In this document: one piece after another, positions 21,211-31,749 of the stretch
How the letters are laid out: each line of letters starts with the position of its first letter
Numbering within the stretch: the first letter of the stretch is position 1
Origin: Blepharisma stoltei
Lineage: Eukaryota > Ciliophora > Heterotrichea > Heterotrichida > Blepharismidae
Assembly: GCA_914767885.1 (NCBI GenBank)
Contig: CAJZBQ010000055.1
Location: 496,001 to 560,000 of the forward strand
Reading direction: 5' to 3'
Length of the DNA stretch: 64,000 nt
Made by a program: the position numbers and the translations under genes
The notes under the pieces: generated by a model
What the model saw: only the letters and a program-made list of their open reading frames with translations
Told to the model about the DNA's origin: nothing
Databases searched by the model: none

Positions 21211-21658
21211 AAAAATATTATTTTTAGGTGAATTTAGAAAAATATAGGGATTTTAGTTAGAAAAATTCTATATAAAAGAATTTTCATAGCAGATTCATAT
21301 AGTCAAAATGAGAAAGTATTAATAATTTTTGTATAACAGCCAATTATTAATTCACTGATAAGATCTAATCTTAATTAAAATTATCGAAAAGCTCTCTATA
21401 AGTATCTAAGGATGCTTTGTCTTGCCTTCTGCTTCTCAAAACCCAGATCATTATTTACATTTTATAAGATCTCATATTTTCATTTATTTTAAAAAATTAA
21501 TACGATTTTCAGCTACCACTGCCTTATATATGAAATCCAAAATTCTGACGCAAAATCGTCTTCAAATATAGTTGTATAAATTTAGCAAATGAATTACAGC
21601 AGCACTGCTTTAAGAATCTGATTACTTACAATGCATTGCTACATTTTTTATAAGCTAT
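21211..21658. other. AT-rich intergenic spacer
   Basis: No gene or repeat recognised. Confidence 0.5.
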
Positions 21659-21919
21659 TTACATTTCTGCTTCATTTTCTGCTTCTTTTTCTTTGATTTT
21701 CTGCTTTTTTCGCTCCTCAAACTCCGGGATTGCAGGGAAATCTACCCCAAGCCTCTTCTTGAAGTCGCTAGGCTCACTTAAGCCAGGTCTGGGGAGAATC
21801 TTGCTCTCAGGCCTGTGCTCTCTGACTATTCTATTCATTGTGATTCCTTGGCGATTTATAAGCTGCCCAGGACTGACTTCTTCTTCTAGTTTTCGTAAAA
21901 ATCCTTCGCGACTATTCAT
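21659..21919 (-). CDS. Small charged protein, unrecognised
   Basis: An 86-residue complete ORF starting MNSREGFLRKLEEEVSPGQL. It has a motif-like centre (GITMNRIVREHRPESKILPRPG) and FKKRLGVDFPAIPEFEERKK, and ends in a Lys/Glu-rich helix. There are no hydrophobic segments, IESs or introns. The sequence has the even composition of a real, conserved small protein rather than a shadow frame, but I cannot name the family. Confidence 0.55.
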   Translation of the reverse strand: MNSREGFLRKLEEEVSPGQLINRQGITMNRIVREHRPESKILPRPGLSEPSDFKKRLGVDFPAIPEFEERKKQKIKEKEAENEAEM

Positions 21920-22765
21920 TATTTATTTATGGTGGATAAATGGTATTCGGCAATAAAGTTACAGCGAAATGTAACAAAATAAAGAATGTGCCGTTGAAAT
22001 AAGGCATGATTTAGCTGCGAAAACAATTTGGAAAAAATTGTTTAGGAAATTGAGCTCAGGATGAGTAAGTTAGAAAAATAAGAAAATTTTTTATATTGGG
22101 AAAATTAATGATTATGGGCCAGGGTGCCTAATATTTTGTGTATACTATTTAATGGCAATTTTTGATTGACAAATTATATAGTAAATAGGTTAATTAGGAA
22201 ATTTCATTAGGTTTGGGAAGGTGTAATTATTGTAAAATGTGGGAATTTGAAGAAAAATTGTGAAATCTGTGCGTTGAAAAGTAAAGTATATAGTTTTTGG
22301 TAAATGGCAGGTATCGTAACAAAATTTTAAGACACAATAAAATGGAGTATTTTAGGCTTATTTATTCAGTTGAGCTTGGTAAATGATTGACCCCTAATAA
22401 TTAGAAGATTCACATTTTTGATAGCAAAGATCACTATTTTTTGCTTATCATAGATAAAGGCGTATTTTTAAAGGCAATTTCTGAATGAATCGTATTCATT
22501 ATAAATAATTAACCGAACCCTGCTAAATTTTATATTAAATGAACTGATTCAAGGCCACATTTAATATCCAAAGACCAATCTCTATTAGTTTTCTGCTTTA
22601 AACTCGATTCCTCCTTTCTATATTCTTATCATCGAATCAATATTTAATCTTATCTTTAATTGCTTCCATATAATTATTCTTTCCTTCAGCCTTCTTATTA
22701 ATATAAAAATCTCCCTAATCTTTTTCAGCATATTTATCTAGTCTCTCTCTATATAAAAAACTGAA
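21920..22765. other. AT-rich intergenic spacer (~850 bp)
   Basis: No gene or repeat recognised; T/C-rich for the final ~120 bases before the guanylate kinase start. Confidence 0.5.
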
Positions 22766-23692
22766 ATGGAAGACCCAGCCAACAACTACGACCACAAAGA
22801 AAAAGCCATCATAGATGAAAGAATAAAAGAACTGACCCACAACCATGACGAATACATCCACAACCACCCAGAACTCCAGCAAATCCTCAATGATTTCGTA
22901 ACTGAAGTTTTGCTTCACAAACCCCAGGACACAATTCTTTTTGCACGCGAATTTTTCTCAAAATTCAACCCTACCCCAGTCCTCAACAAGCCTCTTGCCA
23001 TAATTGGTCCTTCAGGCGTCGGCAAATCTACCCTTATAAAAGCTTTGACTGAGCAATTTCCAGGGGTTTTTGAATTTTCTATATCCTTTACTACCAGAAA
23101 CCCCCGAGGCCAAGAAAAGAACGGGGTTGAGTATTATTTTATTACAAAAGAAGAATTTATGTCAAAAATTGATGCTGGAGACTTCATTGAATGGGCTGAG
23201 GTCCATGACCACTTTTATGGGACTTCTAAAAGTGTTATAGACGATATTTATTCCAGAGGAAAAGTGTGTATTTTAGATATCGATGTACAAGGCGCTGTTA
23301 AGATTTTCCAATCAGGGCTGGAATTTAATAGAGTTTTTGTGATGCCGAAATCTATGAAGTCGTTAGAAGATAGGCTTAGAGGGAGAGGCACTGAAGATGA
23401 CAATATTTTGAGAGTCAGACTGAGGAATGCTCAAACTGAAATAGAAACTGCAAGGGAAAACAGGTTATTTTTAAAAAATTTCCATAATTTTTTTTTCTAT
23501 TAGGCTGTTAATTTTTTTAAATATCATAAGCAAGCCACCTCTTTTAACGTGAAAAATTATCCTTGGTCTAAAATAATAACCAGGGAAAACCCTAATATTT
23601 TCAAAGATTTTATCACAAATGACGTATTTGAGCAGGCTTATAAAGACTTTTTGCATTTGATTTATAGATATTATGAGCATTTGAGAAGCTAA
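22766..23692 (+). CDS. Guanylate kinase with N-terminal RIIa/DPY-30-like docking segment
   Basis: Catalyses GMP + ATP to GDP + ADP. The P-loop is IGPSGVGKSTLIKAL (residues ~78-92), followed by the GMP-binding region SISFTTRNPRGQEKNGVEYYFI and the lid/DVQG motif (CILDIDVQGAVKIF). About 70 residues precede the kinase; ILNDFVTEVLLHKPQDTILFAREFF matches the RIIa-type dimerisation/docking signature, which in cilia tethers enzymes to AKAP-like or radial-spoke proteins. Axonemal nucleotide supply is therefore a reasonable inference. A 120-bp insert (23462-23581) bounded by AGGGAAAAC repeats interrupts the C-terminus; bridging gives TARENPNIFKDFITNDVFEQA, typical guanylate kinase. TAA is at 23690. 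Confidence 0.88.
23462..23581. mobile_element. 120-bp insert with 9-bp direct repeats (AGGGAAAAC)
   Basis: The direct repeats at 23453-23461 and 23582-23590 contain no TA. The element ends are AGGTTATTTTT... and ...AAAATAATAACC, a short inverted repeat. Removal (129 bp with one repeat) keeps frame. Confidence 0.65.
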
Positions 23693-23746
23693 ATTATTTA
23701 AAATTTTAAATAGGCCGTTAATCTGTTAATTAAAAATTGGAACGAG

Positions 23747-24875
23747 ATGAATTCTAAAGTTACTAATATATTAGAAGACAAGGAAAACCCGAATTTAAAA
23801 GACAAGCCACGAGCATCTTTTGGTAATTCTCGTTCATTTGGAACTGATATTACAAGAGTGGCTCTACATCCCATAGATCCTGATAAAGAGGATGAAATTG
23901 ATCCACAGCGACTTGGGGACTATGCAAAAGAAATATAATATTATACACAAAACTGTCAATAATCAGTATATATATTATAATGACTAAATCAGCCCTACTC
24001 AGCATATTTTCTTACCTTTTTACTATTGAAGACCAATATCTCCCTCAATATGGCTACATGAAATCTCAAGCTGACATCAATGAAAAGATGAGAGGAGTCC
24101 TCATTGATTGGCTTGTTGGGGTCCATCTCAAATTCAAGCTGCTCCCAGAAACCTTGTTTTTATGTGTCAATGTCCTTGATAGGTACCTTGAAAAAGTTTC
24201 TGTACTCCGAGGCAAGCTTCAGCTTGTAGGGGTCACTGCAATGCTAATTGCCAGCAAATATGAAGAAATTTACCCACCAGAAGTAAAAGATTTTTCGTGG
24301 ATTACTGATAATGCGTACACTAAAGAAGAAATTCTGGTGATGGAAAGAGAAATTTTAAGGAGTTTGAATTTCAATGTGACCGTTGTAAGCTCTTTGAAAT
24401 TTTTAGATAGGTTTGCGAGGGTTTCTGAGATGAGCCAAAGGTGTTATCATATGGCGAGATATATAATGGAGCTTGCAATAGTTGAATATAAAATGATTAT
24501 AGTGGAAATAAAAAATTAGAGGGGTTAAAAGTAAATTAAAAAATAAATTTTGGATAGGAAAAGAGGGATTATAAAAATAATAATTGGAAATTTTAGGGGA
24601 AAAAGAATAGGTATAAGCCTTCAATTGTTGCGGGATCTGCTGTGTATCTTGCAAATAAAATTATGAATAATGATTGCATTTGACCACAAGCGCTTATAAA
24701 AAATTCGCCGTATAGGGGAAATGAGCTGAAGCCATGCGCAAGAGAATTATGTGTGCTAGTACAAGGAGCTGAGAGATGCTCACTGCAAGCTGTGAGGAGG
24801 AAATTTTCAGCTCAAAATTACTCAGAAGTATCAAAAATTGATATTGTTATGGCAAGGCAAGAAAATAAAGAATAG
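23747..24875 (+). CDS. Mitotic (B-type) cyclin
   Basis: CDK regulatory subunit. After joining two IESs the cyclin box is complete: the MRGVLIDWLVGVH signature (residues ~95-107), LFLCVNVLDRYL, LQLVGVTAMLIASKYEEIYPPEV, then the second fold (YKPSIVAGSAVYLANKIM). The N-terminal ~60 residues are polar; no clear RxxL destruction box was seen (RASFGNSRSF lies there). IESs at 23934-24004 and 24487-24611 split the N-terminal extension (AKEIFSYLFTIEDQY) and the second fold (AIVEYKPSIV). TGA at ~24680 reads Trp. TAG at 24873 ends the gene. Confidence 0.9.
23934..24004. other. TA-bounded IES, 71 bp, in cyclin
   Basis: Excision between TA 23934 and TA 24005 gives GDYAKEIFSYLFTIEDQYLP in frame. Confidence 0.8.
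24487..24611. other. TA-bounded IES, 125 bp, in cyclin
   Basis: TATAA is present at both borders. Excision gives ELAIVEYKPSIVAGSAVYLA, the expected cyclin fold. Confidence 0.8.
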
Positions 24876-25040
24876 GTTGTTTAATTTAAAACTGTTATTA
24901 CCAATTAAACTATAGAAAAATTATTTTATGATAAATTAGACATTAGACTAGCTATTTTTTAAAATTATAATTAAATTTCCATTATATAGCATGCCTTATA
25001 TGTCGCCTAATTCTTTTATAGATCTATGAAAAAGCTCTAA

Positions 25041-26654
25041 ATGACAGCAATTTTTGACAGATTTTTAGGAAATTGGGTTACTCAGTACCCACAAGAAGCA
25101 GCAAAATGTAAGATTTCAAATGATGTTTTTTGATGAAGTTTTGGCGTGATCTAAAAAGCTTTAATTAGTATGCTGCAAGGATATTAAGGGACTAAATAGA
25201 ATAAATAATAAATAAAATCATGAAATAATGAAATTATTTTAATGTTAAATTGATAAAATATGAAGCCAACTATTACAAAAGGTCTTTATAAATCTCTAAC
25301 TCTCTAATACTTAGGAGTGAAAATTTTTTTTACTGTAAATAATTATACATTGGAAAGGATTCTGTATATTTAAAAGAAAAGCTTTTATTTTTAGCTTATG
25401 TCTAAGAATTCAAGTTGCTTAAAATAAAATAGATTTACCTAGATATTTAAAATAGCAAAGTATTATATCAATATCAAAATATTTTCATAAAAAATCCTTT
25501 CTTGGTTACTTTCCTAAAATTTCAAATCTGACTAGGAGAGGAAGAGAGCTTCCTCCTAATGAACTTGTAATGAATCTGATCGAAATTTCTAAGCAGCACA
25601 AAGCAGTCATGGGAGGCGGCATCAGAGAAAGCATTTTAAAAAGCTTTGAAGACCTCATCAACGAAAACAAGCTGAAAAACCTAGATTTCGCTCGCTTAGC
25701 CAATATCCCTAAACTATGTGATCGAATTGAGCTATATAACGTTCAATTCTACATGATTATTGCTAATGAGATCCAAAACAAGTTGCATCAATGCAATGAT
25801 AAAGTTTTCTATTATCTTTCTGATATTGCTTATTATTACACCAATTTCAAGCACTTCATGAACCCATCCTTCTACCGCTCTTTAGAAAATCACGCATTAT
25901 CTTTAATTGATAAAGCGGCACTTAACAATATTATATCAGTTTCAGTAAACTTAAACAAAAATATTGAGTTAAGTGATGACTGGATTGCTGCATTTGAAAA
26001 AAATTATATATAAAATAATTGCAATTAGAGAGATTTTTATTTAGGAATTAAAGGCTAGAAAAAATACCATAAGTAGGTATATAGGGTTTCCCCTAGATAG
26101 CCCTGCAAGGGCTGTGGATTAAGCGGAATCTTTCAGTTGGCCCGACCAACTCTCCAACCAAAGGATTCCGCCCAGAATCCACAGCCCTTGCAGGCTTATT
26201 TAGGGGAAACCCCTATATAAGCAAACACCAAACAGTTGGGGTAAAAGATTTAGGGCTCATTGGAACTTTTCTGACTAGCTGTCCGAGTGTTGGAAAAAAT
26301 GAAAAATTCAATGAAGCATTCTTAGGAGATGTGAGAACTTTGAAAGATAACTTGTGGATGATAAATATAGCACAAGTGGTGGGAGGGATTGGAAAAAAAG
26401 GAATTAAATGTGATGAACTTATTGAGGATCTGCATAAAAAAGCGATTGAGATGATACCAAAATCGCAACCTACAGTTGTGAAGGAGGTGGGGAGAGCTTT
26501 TGAAGCGTTTGATAGGCAATTGGAGGTACCGTTTTACACACATGTGAGACATGCACATCAGAAGACTGAAAGTAACACAATTAAGAGAAATATTAGGTTC
26601 TTGGAAGAACAATATGATTACGGGGCGTATTCATCTGGGAGTGAGGATAGATAA
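25041..26654 (+). CDS. Unrecognised protein, helical-repeat-like, two IESs
   Basis: Three pieces join at TA in matching phase: MTAIFDRFLGNWVTQYPQ to GVI, then YFPKISNLTRRGRELPPNE onward, then SKHQTVGVKDLGLIGTFLTS to the TAA at 26652. The middle is a run of amphipathic helices (LMNLIEISKQHKAV..., LANIPKLCDRIELYNVQFY, NIISVSVNLNKN), recalling the RNA-binding helical repeats of FASTK/RAP-type organellar proteins, but no RAP domain is visible. I do not assign a function. The C-terminus is acidic (GAYSSGSEDR). Two consecutive TGA codons (~25131-25136) read WW. IESs: 25152-25506 and 26009-26217. Confidence 0.6.
25152..25506. other. TA-bounded IES, 355 bp
   Basis: AT-rich; phase-matched TA at 25152 and 25507. 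Joining gives FWWSFGVIYFPKISNL. No inverted repeats noted. Confidence 0.55.
26009..26217. mobile_element. IES containing a palindromic MITE (GGTTTCCCC family)
   Basis: 209 bp from TA to TA. The distal ~135 bp are an inverted repeat (TATAGGGTTTCCCCTAGATA.../...GGGGAAACCCCTATATA) with GCAAGGGCTGTGGATT arms. Excision gives FEKNYISKHQTVGV. Confidence 0.8.
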
Positions 26655-26749
26655 ATATTTATAATTTATTTTATAGATCATTTTTGCAAATAAATATTCT
26701 AAATATCTATTTTAATCTGCTGAATCTTATAAAAAATCAAATTATTCAA

Positions 26750-27277
26750 TTAAACCTGCCCAGAAGGCTTCTCTAACAACGCGACAATATCCTGCTCAAA
26801 GCTCAATGGGTTTGTCCTCGGGCCATAATAATTCACAATATTCCCTTCTTTATCTATCAAAAATTTACCGAAATTCCACCCAATTCTTTTTCCTTTAAGC
26901 TTGCTTTTCTGCCTTAAAAACTTATACATTTCACAAGCTTTTTTACCATTGACCTCCACTTTGGAGAATAAATCGAATTTTGCGTTAAGGAAATTTCTCA
27001 CATGGTCTTTTATTTCTTCATGGCTGCCTGATTCCTGCCAAAAGAATTGATTACAAGGGAAGCCTAAAATGCATAACGCTTTTTCTGCATAGCGCGAATA
27101 TAAATCGTTAAGTTGGGCATAATTTTTAGTAGTTAGTCCACACCCACAAGCTACGTTTACAATTATCATGACTTTTCCTCTGTATTGGGCAAGGCTGACT
27201 GGATTGCCATCTATGTCATTCATAGTGAATTCATATATTGAGCTTTGCTGAACTGGTTCGCTGCTAGTGCACCCCAT
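26750..27277 (-). CDS. Glutathione peroxidase, Cys type (copy 1)
   Basis: 175 residues. It reduces H2O2 and lipid peroxides with thiol. The peroxidatic Cys is in NVACGCGLTTKNY, aligned to the Sec of animal GPX4; other family motifs are GFPCNQF, a Gln in QESG and the WNFGKFLID tetrad region. MGCTSS is a plausible N-myristoylation/palmitoylation signal. It is a tandem paralogue of the next gene (same strand, ~225 bp apart), and the two differ mainly at the ends and in FFWQE versus FFGQE. A Cys enzyme is expected where UGA means Trp. No IES. Confidence 0.92.
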   Translation of the reverse strand: MGCTSSEPVQQSSIYEFTMNDIDGNPVSLAQYRGKVMIIVNVACGCGLTTKNYAQLNDLYSRYAEKALCILGFPCNQFFWQESGSHEEIKDHVRNFLNAKFDLFSKVEVNGKKACEMYKFLRQKSKLKGKRIGWNFGKFLIDKEGNIVNYYGPRTNPLSFEQDIVALLEKPSGQV

Positions 27278-27502
27278 TTTATTTATACAAGAATGATATT
27301 ATGCCACTTTATTAGAGAAAATAAAAAGACTTCTAGAATAGGCATTTAATTTTTTGAATTATTTATTAAGAAAATTTTTATTATAAAAGACTAAATAAAA
27401 TCAATAATAATTTAGGTAGCAATATTTGAGGATTCAGTGCGATCAAATAAAAAATATTTAGAAATTCTTTAAAATATTTAATTGAGTCTATTATCTAAAT
27501 TC

Positions 27503-28018
27503 TTAAGGTTTTTCTAGCAAAGTAGCAAGTTCTGCCTCGAAATCGAGAGGGTTTGTTTTTGGGCCATGATAACTGATTATATTCCCCTCCTTATCAATTA
27601 CGAATTTTCCAAAATTCCACCCAATCTTTCCTCCTTTAAGGGAGCTTCTTTGCCTTAGAAATCTGAATAAGTCACAAGCTCTTTTTCCATTGACTTCTAC
27701 TTTGGAGAATAAATCGAATTTTGCTCCTAGGAAGCCTCTGACGTGTTCTTTTATTTCTGGCTCTGTCCCTGATTCTTGTCCGAAGAATTGGTTGCAAGGA
27801 AAACCTAGAATGCGTAAACCTTTTTCTTCATAGCGTTTATAGAGCTCATTGAATTGAGCATAATGTTTAGAAGTCAATCCACACCCACAAGCGACGTTAG
27901 CAATTATCAGGACGTGTCCTCTATAGCTTGCAAGGCTGACGGGGTTCCCGTCAATGTCGTTCATTGTGAAATCATAGATTGAGTTCTGTTGAAGAGGTGT
28001 GCTATCGGTACTTCCCAT
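27503..28018 (-). CDS. Glutathione peroxidase, Cys type (copy 2)
   Basis: 171 residues, the upstream member of the tandem pair. It has the same catalytic architecture: NVACGCGLTSKHY (peroxidatic Cys), GFPCNQFFGQESG, WNFGKFVIDKEG. It starts MGSTDS, so myristoylation is plausible but the Cys-3 palmitoylation site of copy 1 is absent. This hints that the two copies sit on different membranes or exchange dynamically (inference). The complete ORF has no IES or intron. Confidence 0.92.
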   Translation of the reverse strand: MGSTDSTPLQQNSIYDFTMNDIDGNPVSLASYRGHVLIIANVACGCGLTSKHYAQFNELYKRYEEKGLRILGFPCNQFFGQESGTEPEIKEHVRGFLGAKFDLFSKVEVNGKRACDLFRFLRQRSSLKGGKIGWNFGKFVIDKEGNIISYHGPKTNPLDFEAELATLLEKP

Positions 28019-28522
28019 TTATTTAATGATTAAAGATTGTGATGTCACTTGATAATACGAATATAAGAATTTTAATCAGGCTAAAATTAATCTTTTTGTA
28101 AAATCTATTTATTTAGAACTTTCTAAGAACTTCTGAAATTATTATTTTCAGAATTCAGCAAAATTTTTATCTCTTAGTTTTTACTTTAGAAATTTAGAAT
28201 TGGTTCTACACCTAATTACTTTAAAAAATCAGCATTTTATAGTAAGTTAATTTGAATTTATTTCCAAGCCTAAAAAGCTTAATATGCTATTTCCTAGTGC
28301 TTTCTTTTTAACTTGAAGTTATAAAAATATGCAAGTCAATTTTCAATTCGCAAGAGCTTTACCTTTAAATTTTTGCACCTTCATGTCTTTATTATACTCT
28401 TATTAGCTCTGTTTAAACATCTTTAATAAAAATTTTTATATTAACTACTGCTTTAAAGTATATTGTAAGATCATAAGATATATATATAATCAGCACATAT
28501 TCCCAGAACTGTTATATCTGTT
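28019..28522. other. AT-rich intergenic spacer
   Basis: No gene recognised; followed by a palindromic MITE. Confidence 0.5.
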
Positions 28523-28667
28523 TGCCAAGAATAGCCCACTAAGGAGCATTTTTTGGCTCGCCATTCTTAAATTTGGTTAGCCAGAAAATATGGCAGGCCA
28601 ACGAATTTGGCAAGCCAGCTATTGCTCGGCCAACCAAAAAATGCTCCTTATTGGGCTATTCTTGGTA
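28523..28667. mobile_element. Intergenic palindromic MITE (CCAAGAATAGCCCACTA family)
   Basis: The arms GCCAAGAATAGCCCACTAAG... and ...ATTGGGCTATTCTTGG flank a ~50-bp centre. The outer motif equals that of the 313-bp palindrome at 19056-19368. Confidence 0.8.
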
Positions 28668-28924
28668 AATAAGTATAAATAATTTTTGAATTTAAATTAT
28701 GTCCTGACAATAATTTATATTTATATCTATTCTCGGGAATATTTATTTAATTTTTTTTTACGCTTTTAAATACGCATTAATTTCGTGCATGAAGTTTTTC
28801 GATAGGGTAAAATCGTATACAAAGATGAATTATGATTGTATATAGTGTTACTTTAAACATTTTTAAATTGTTGATTAGCTATTTGTGCCATTAAAGTCCA
28901 GTTGTTTATTTAATAATCAATAAA

Positions 28925-30323
28925 ATGGAAATTTACACTTTCCTAATTATTGGATTGATATTGTGCCTAATTTATTTCGTAAAATCGAAAAAAGCAGCCC
29001 CAATCGTAGTATCTGATATCATTATCTATCCTATTAAGGGATGTGGCTCAATCCATCTAAAAGAAGGAAAAATCGTAGAAAACGGGCTTGTTGAAGACAG
29101 GCAATGGTTTATCGCAAATGACAAGCTAGAAAATATCACCCACTCCACTGAAAACTAATATAATTATTTTATATTTTCCAAATTATTTATATAAAAAAAT
29201 CACCAATTACACTTTATTTACCAACATTATTTATTTAAAAATTTTTTGATATCATTTTTGTAGCAGAGTTAGCGACAAAACCCAAAAATCCTTGGAATTC
29301 AACCAAGATTAATTTATAATGGCGAAGGCCAACTTACCAATATGATTTTAAGCCACGAAGGTATGCCAGATTTCAGCCTTGAAATAAAAGACTTAAGCGA
29401 CAAAGAAACTGTAAACGTTGGAGTATGAAAGTGCACAGTTCCTCTTCCAAGCAAAGATGAAGGAGAAGCAGTTGGTGCCTGGATAACTGAAGCCCTCAAA
29501 GCTCCTGAAAACTACCATTTATTTAGATTTGTCGCCGACTGGCCAATAAATCACCGTAAAGAATATCAAAGCACAGTTTCTGACGAGTTTAAAACTATGG
29601 CAACTGATATTGCCCAATTTTTAGTAATTTCTGAAGAAACCTATGCAGAATGTATTAGAAAACTTCCAGAGTATAAAAGAGACCATATCGATATCATAGC
29701 TTTTAGGCCAAATATCATGGTAAAAGGAGCTCCAAGGGCTTTTGATGAGGACTGGTGGGAGAATTTTAAGATAAATGATGTGAATTTTCAAGGGATAGGA
29801 AGATGCTCAAGGTGCAGGGTTACTACAATTAGTCAAAAAACATTGGAATTTGACGCTAATGGGGAGCCTGTGTCGACGCTGAGGAAAATTAATGGAAATG
29901 GAACAAAAGGATATTTGGGAATGCATTGTGTCAAGACTTGCTGCGGAACTGTTAGAGTTGGAGACCAAGTTCAGGTGGTTTCGAGACGTAAGTTCCCTGA
30001 TATTTACTCCCCTCCTCTGTGAGCGAACAAAAATATTGAAAAAAATACTATTTTTTTGCCTTCCGTGAGCGAACAAAAACATTTTTAATGAAAAAATTTT
30101 GACATGTAAGTGATAATTATTATTATGAAATCTCTAGCTAATTCTGTATAATTTTAAACAACTTGTATTTTAAAAATAAATTTTAAATATTAAATTAATT
30201 TTTTACGAATTGGAGTGTTTTTAAATTTTGAAAAAACTTACTATAGAATTTATATAAAAAAATAATTAAATCCCTTTGTGAGCGAACAAAATTAGTTTGT
30301 TCGCTCACGGAAGGGGGAGTTAG
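28925..30323 (+). CDS. MOSC-domain protein, mARC-like amidoxime reductase
   Basis: The N-terminal TM anchor (FLIIGLILCLIYFV) is followed by a MOSC beta-barrel N-domain (SDIIIYPIKGCGSIHLKEGKI, VEDRQWFIAND) and a MOSC core (RPNIMVKGAPRAFDEDWW, FQGIGRCSRCRVTTIS with the molybdenum-ligand Cys, LGMHCV). The family (mARC) reduces N-hydroxylated substrates with Moco at the outer mitochondrial membrane; localisation is inferred from the anchor. A 126-bp insert (29156-29281) bounded by AAAAC is bridged to give HSTENPKILGIQPRLIY. The stop codon is created only when the MITE at 30005-30320 is excised (KFPDI then TAG). Confidence 0.85.
29156..29281. other. 126-bp insert with AAAAC borders in MOSC gene
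   Basis: Bridging AAAAC (29151-29155 and 29277-29281) restores the family alignment. Every TA-to-TA join I tried puts TAG or TAA in frame. Confidence 0.55.
30005..30320. mobile_element. Pogo-like MITE IES (316 bp) across the MOSC stop codon
   Basis: The ends ACTCCCCTCCTCTGTGAGCG and GAAGGGGGAGT lie between TA 30005 and TA 30321, with four copies of the TGAGCGAACAAAA motif. The T-A of the target becomes part of the TAG stop after excision. Confidence 0.8.
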
Positions 30324-30503
30324 TAAATAAGTCTCGATTAAATATTTAATTATAATGCCTACCTCTATGATATCTTATACTACATTGCATCAAAATATGA
30401 TTTATAAAGGAATTAATAATCTATTTTCTTGAAGCTTTTTATTTTATATGAGCCTTAAAGTTCTTTATATGGAAGGTTCTAAGTTTCTTCTATTTTAAAT
30501 ACC

Positions 30504-31044
30504 TCCCCACACTTCCGAATAACGCCAATTTGTTTAAGGTGGATATTCAGCTGCTATTTGGAAAAGTAGTCCTCTCTAGGAGCGGGGGTTCAATATGGTG
30601 CCCAAGAGTCTTTGACGTACTAGGAAGATTCCTCCGTTAGTACGTTATTGGGTGCTATGAGGTAAATGCTAACCCTATACCTTCTATCAGCCATGTTGAG
30701 GCGAGGTAACACCCAGGAAAATAGAACCACGTCAGAGCCAATAGGGAAAAGACCGTGGCCAGAAAATCATCCTGATAACTAAATCTAATCATGAAGTCAG
30801 CACCAGCTAACTCCTAAGGTTTACCCATCCACTTTCCGACGCCGCACACTTTGGCTTAGGCGAATGAGATAATGATCGCTAGTGAGAGTGTTCTGAAACC
30901 ACCCCTCTTCTCCTCTAGAATCTGCCTAACGCTAGAGCAGAATGAGTGGCTCTCGCTCAATTCTCTTTGACCATAAGGGTTAAGAAAATGGCGTCAAGAG
31001 GTCAGTTTCGTTTTATTTATTATTTAGTTGCAAACCATGTTAAT
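30504..31044. mobile_element. GC-rich retroposon-like insert 4 (541 bp)
   Basis: Perfect 13-bp direct repeats TATTTTAAATACC (30491-30503, 31045-31057) flank a GC-richer block. A short AT tail (TTTTATTTATTATTTAG) lies near its right end. No TIR and no trusted ORF. It is intergenic and abuts a pogo-like MITE. Confidence 0.7.
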
Positions 31045-31057
31045 TATTTTAAATACC

Positions 31058-31411
31058 AAACTCCCACCTCAGTGACCAAACAAAACCATTGGAAAATCCC
31101 TATTTTTTGCCCAAAAACCCACCTCTGTGAGCGAACATAAAATTTTTTTAATAGAATTTCTTATGAAAAAATATTTGATACATAAGTGATAATTAGTATA
31201 ATAAAATTCTAGCTAATTCTGTTTAATTTTGAACATTTTTGCTTTTTAAAACATTTATTTTACAAATTAAATAAATATTTGCTTTGAATTTTTAAGAATT
31301 GGGATTTTTTAAATTTCGAAAAAAAACATTTTCTATAAAAATTTATATATAAATTTTTTAAACCCCATATTTGAGCGAACAAAATTTTTTGTTCGCTCAC
31401 GGAGGGGGGAG
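31058..31411. mobile_element. Intergenic pogo-like MITE (~354 bp)
   Basis: Left motifs CTCCCACCTCAGTGACC and ACCTCTGTGAGCGAACA, then a right-end back-to-back hairpin (GAGCGAACAAAATTTTTTG/GTTCGCTCACGGAGG) ending GGGGAG-TA. Its layout matches the Myb-gene MITE. Confidence 0.75.
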
Positions 31412-31749
31412 TAAGGAAATAAACAAATCTATTTTAATATATAAATGCAATTTATCTTTTCTAGCGCTTGAATTAAGTACCGATTCAGGCTTTTATGATT
31501 AATAATAAATATATATTGCCAATATCTCCTATTTTCTCATTTATATTCTCATTTTTCTGTCTCAAACATAAAGCTACTTGAGAATTTAAATACCAATTTC
31601 TAATATATTTGCATCTTTTCTTTCTTTTTTCTATCTTTCCTTAACCGATGAACAATTCGCGCCAAAACTTTTTAAATTTTCTTTCCATATAATCCCTCTC
31701 ACTTTCATAATTCTTTCTTTCTAAATATTAAAAAATTGCTTTAATTTGC
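31412..31749. other. Intergenic spacer, C/T-rich toward the next start
   Basis: No gene or repeat recognised. Confidence 0.5.
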
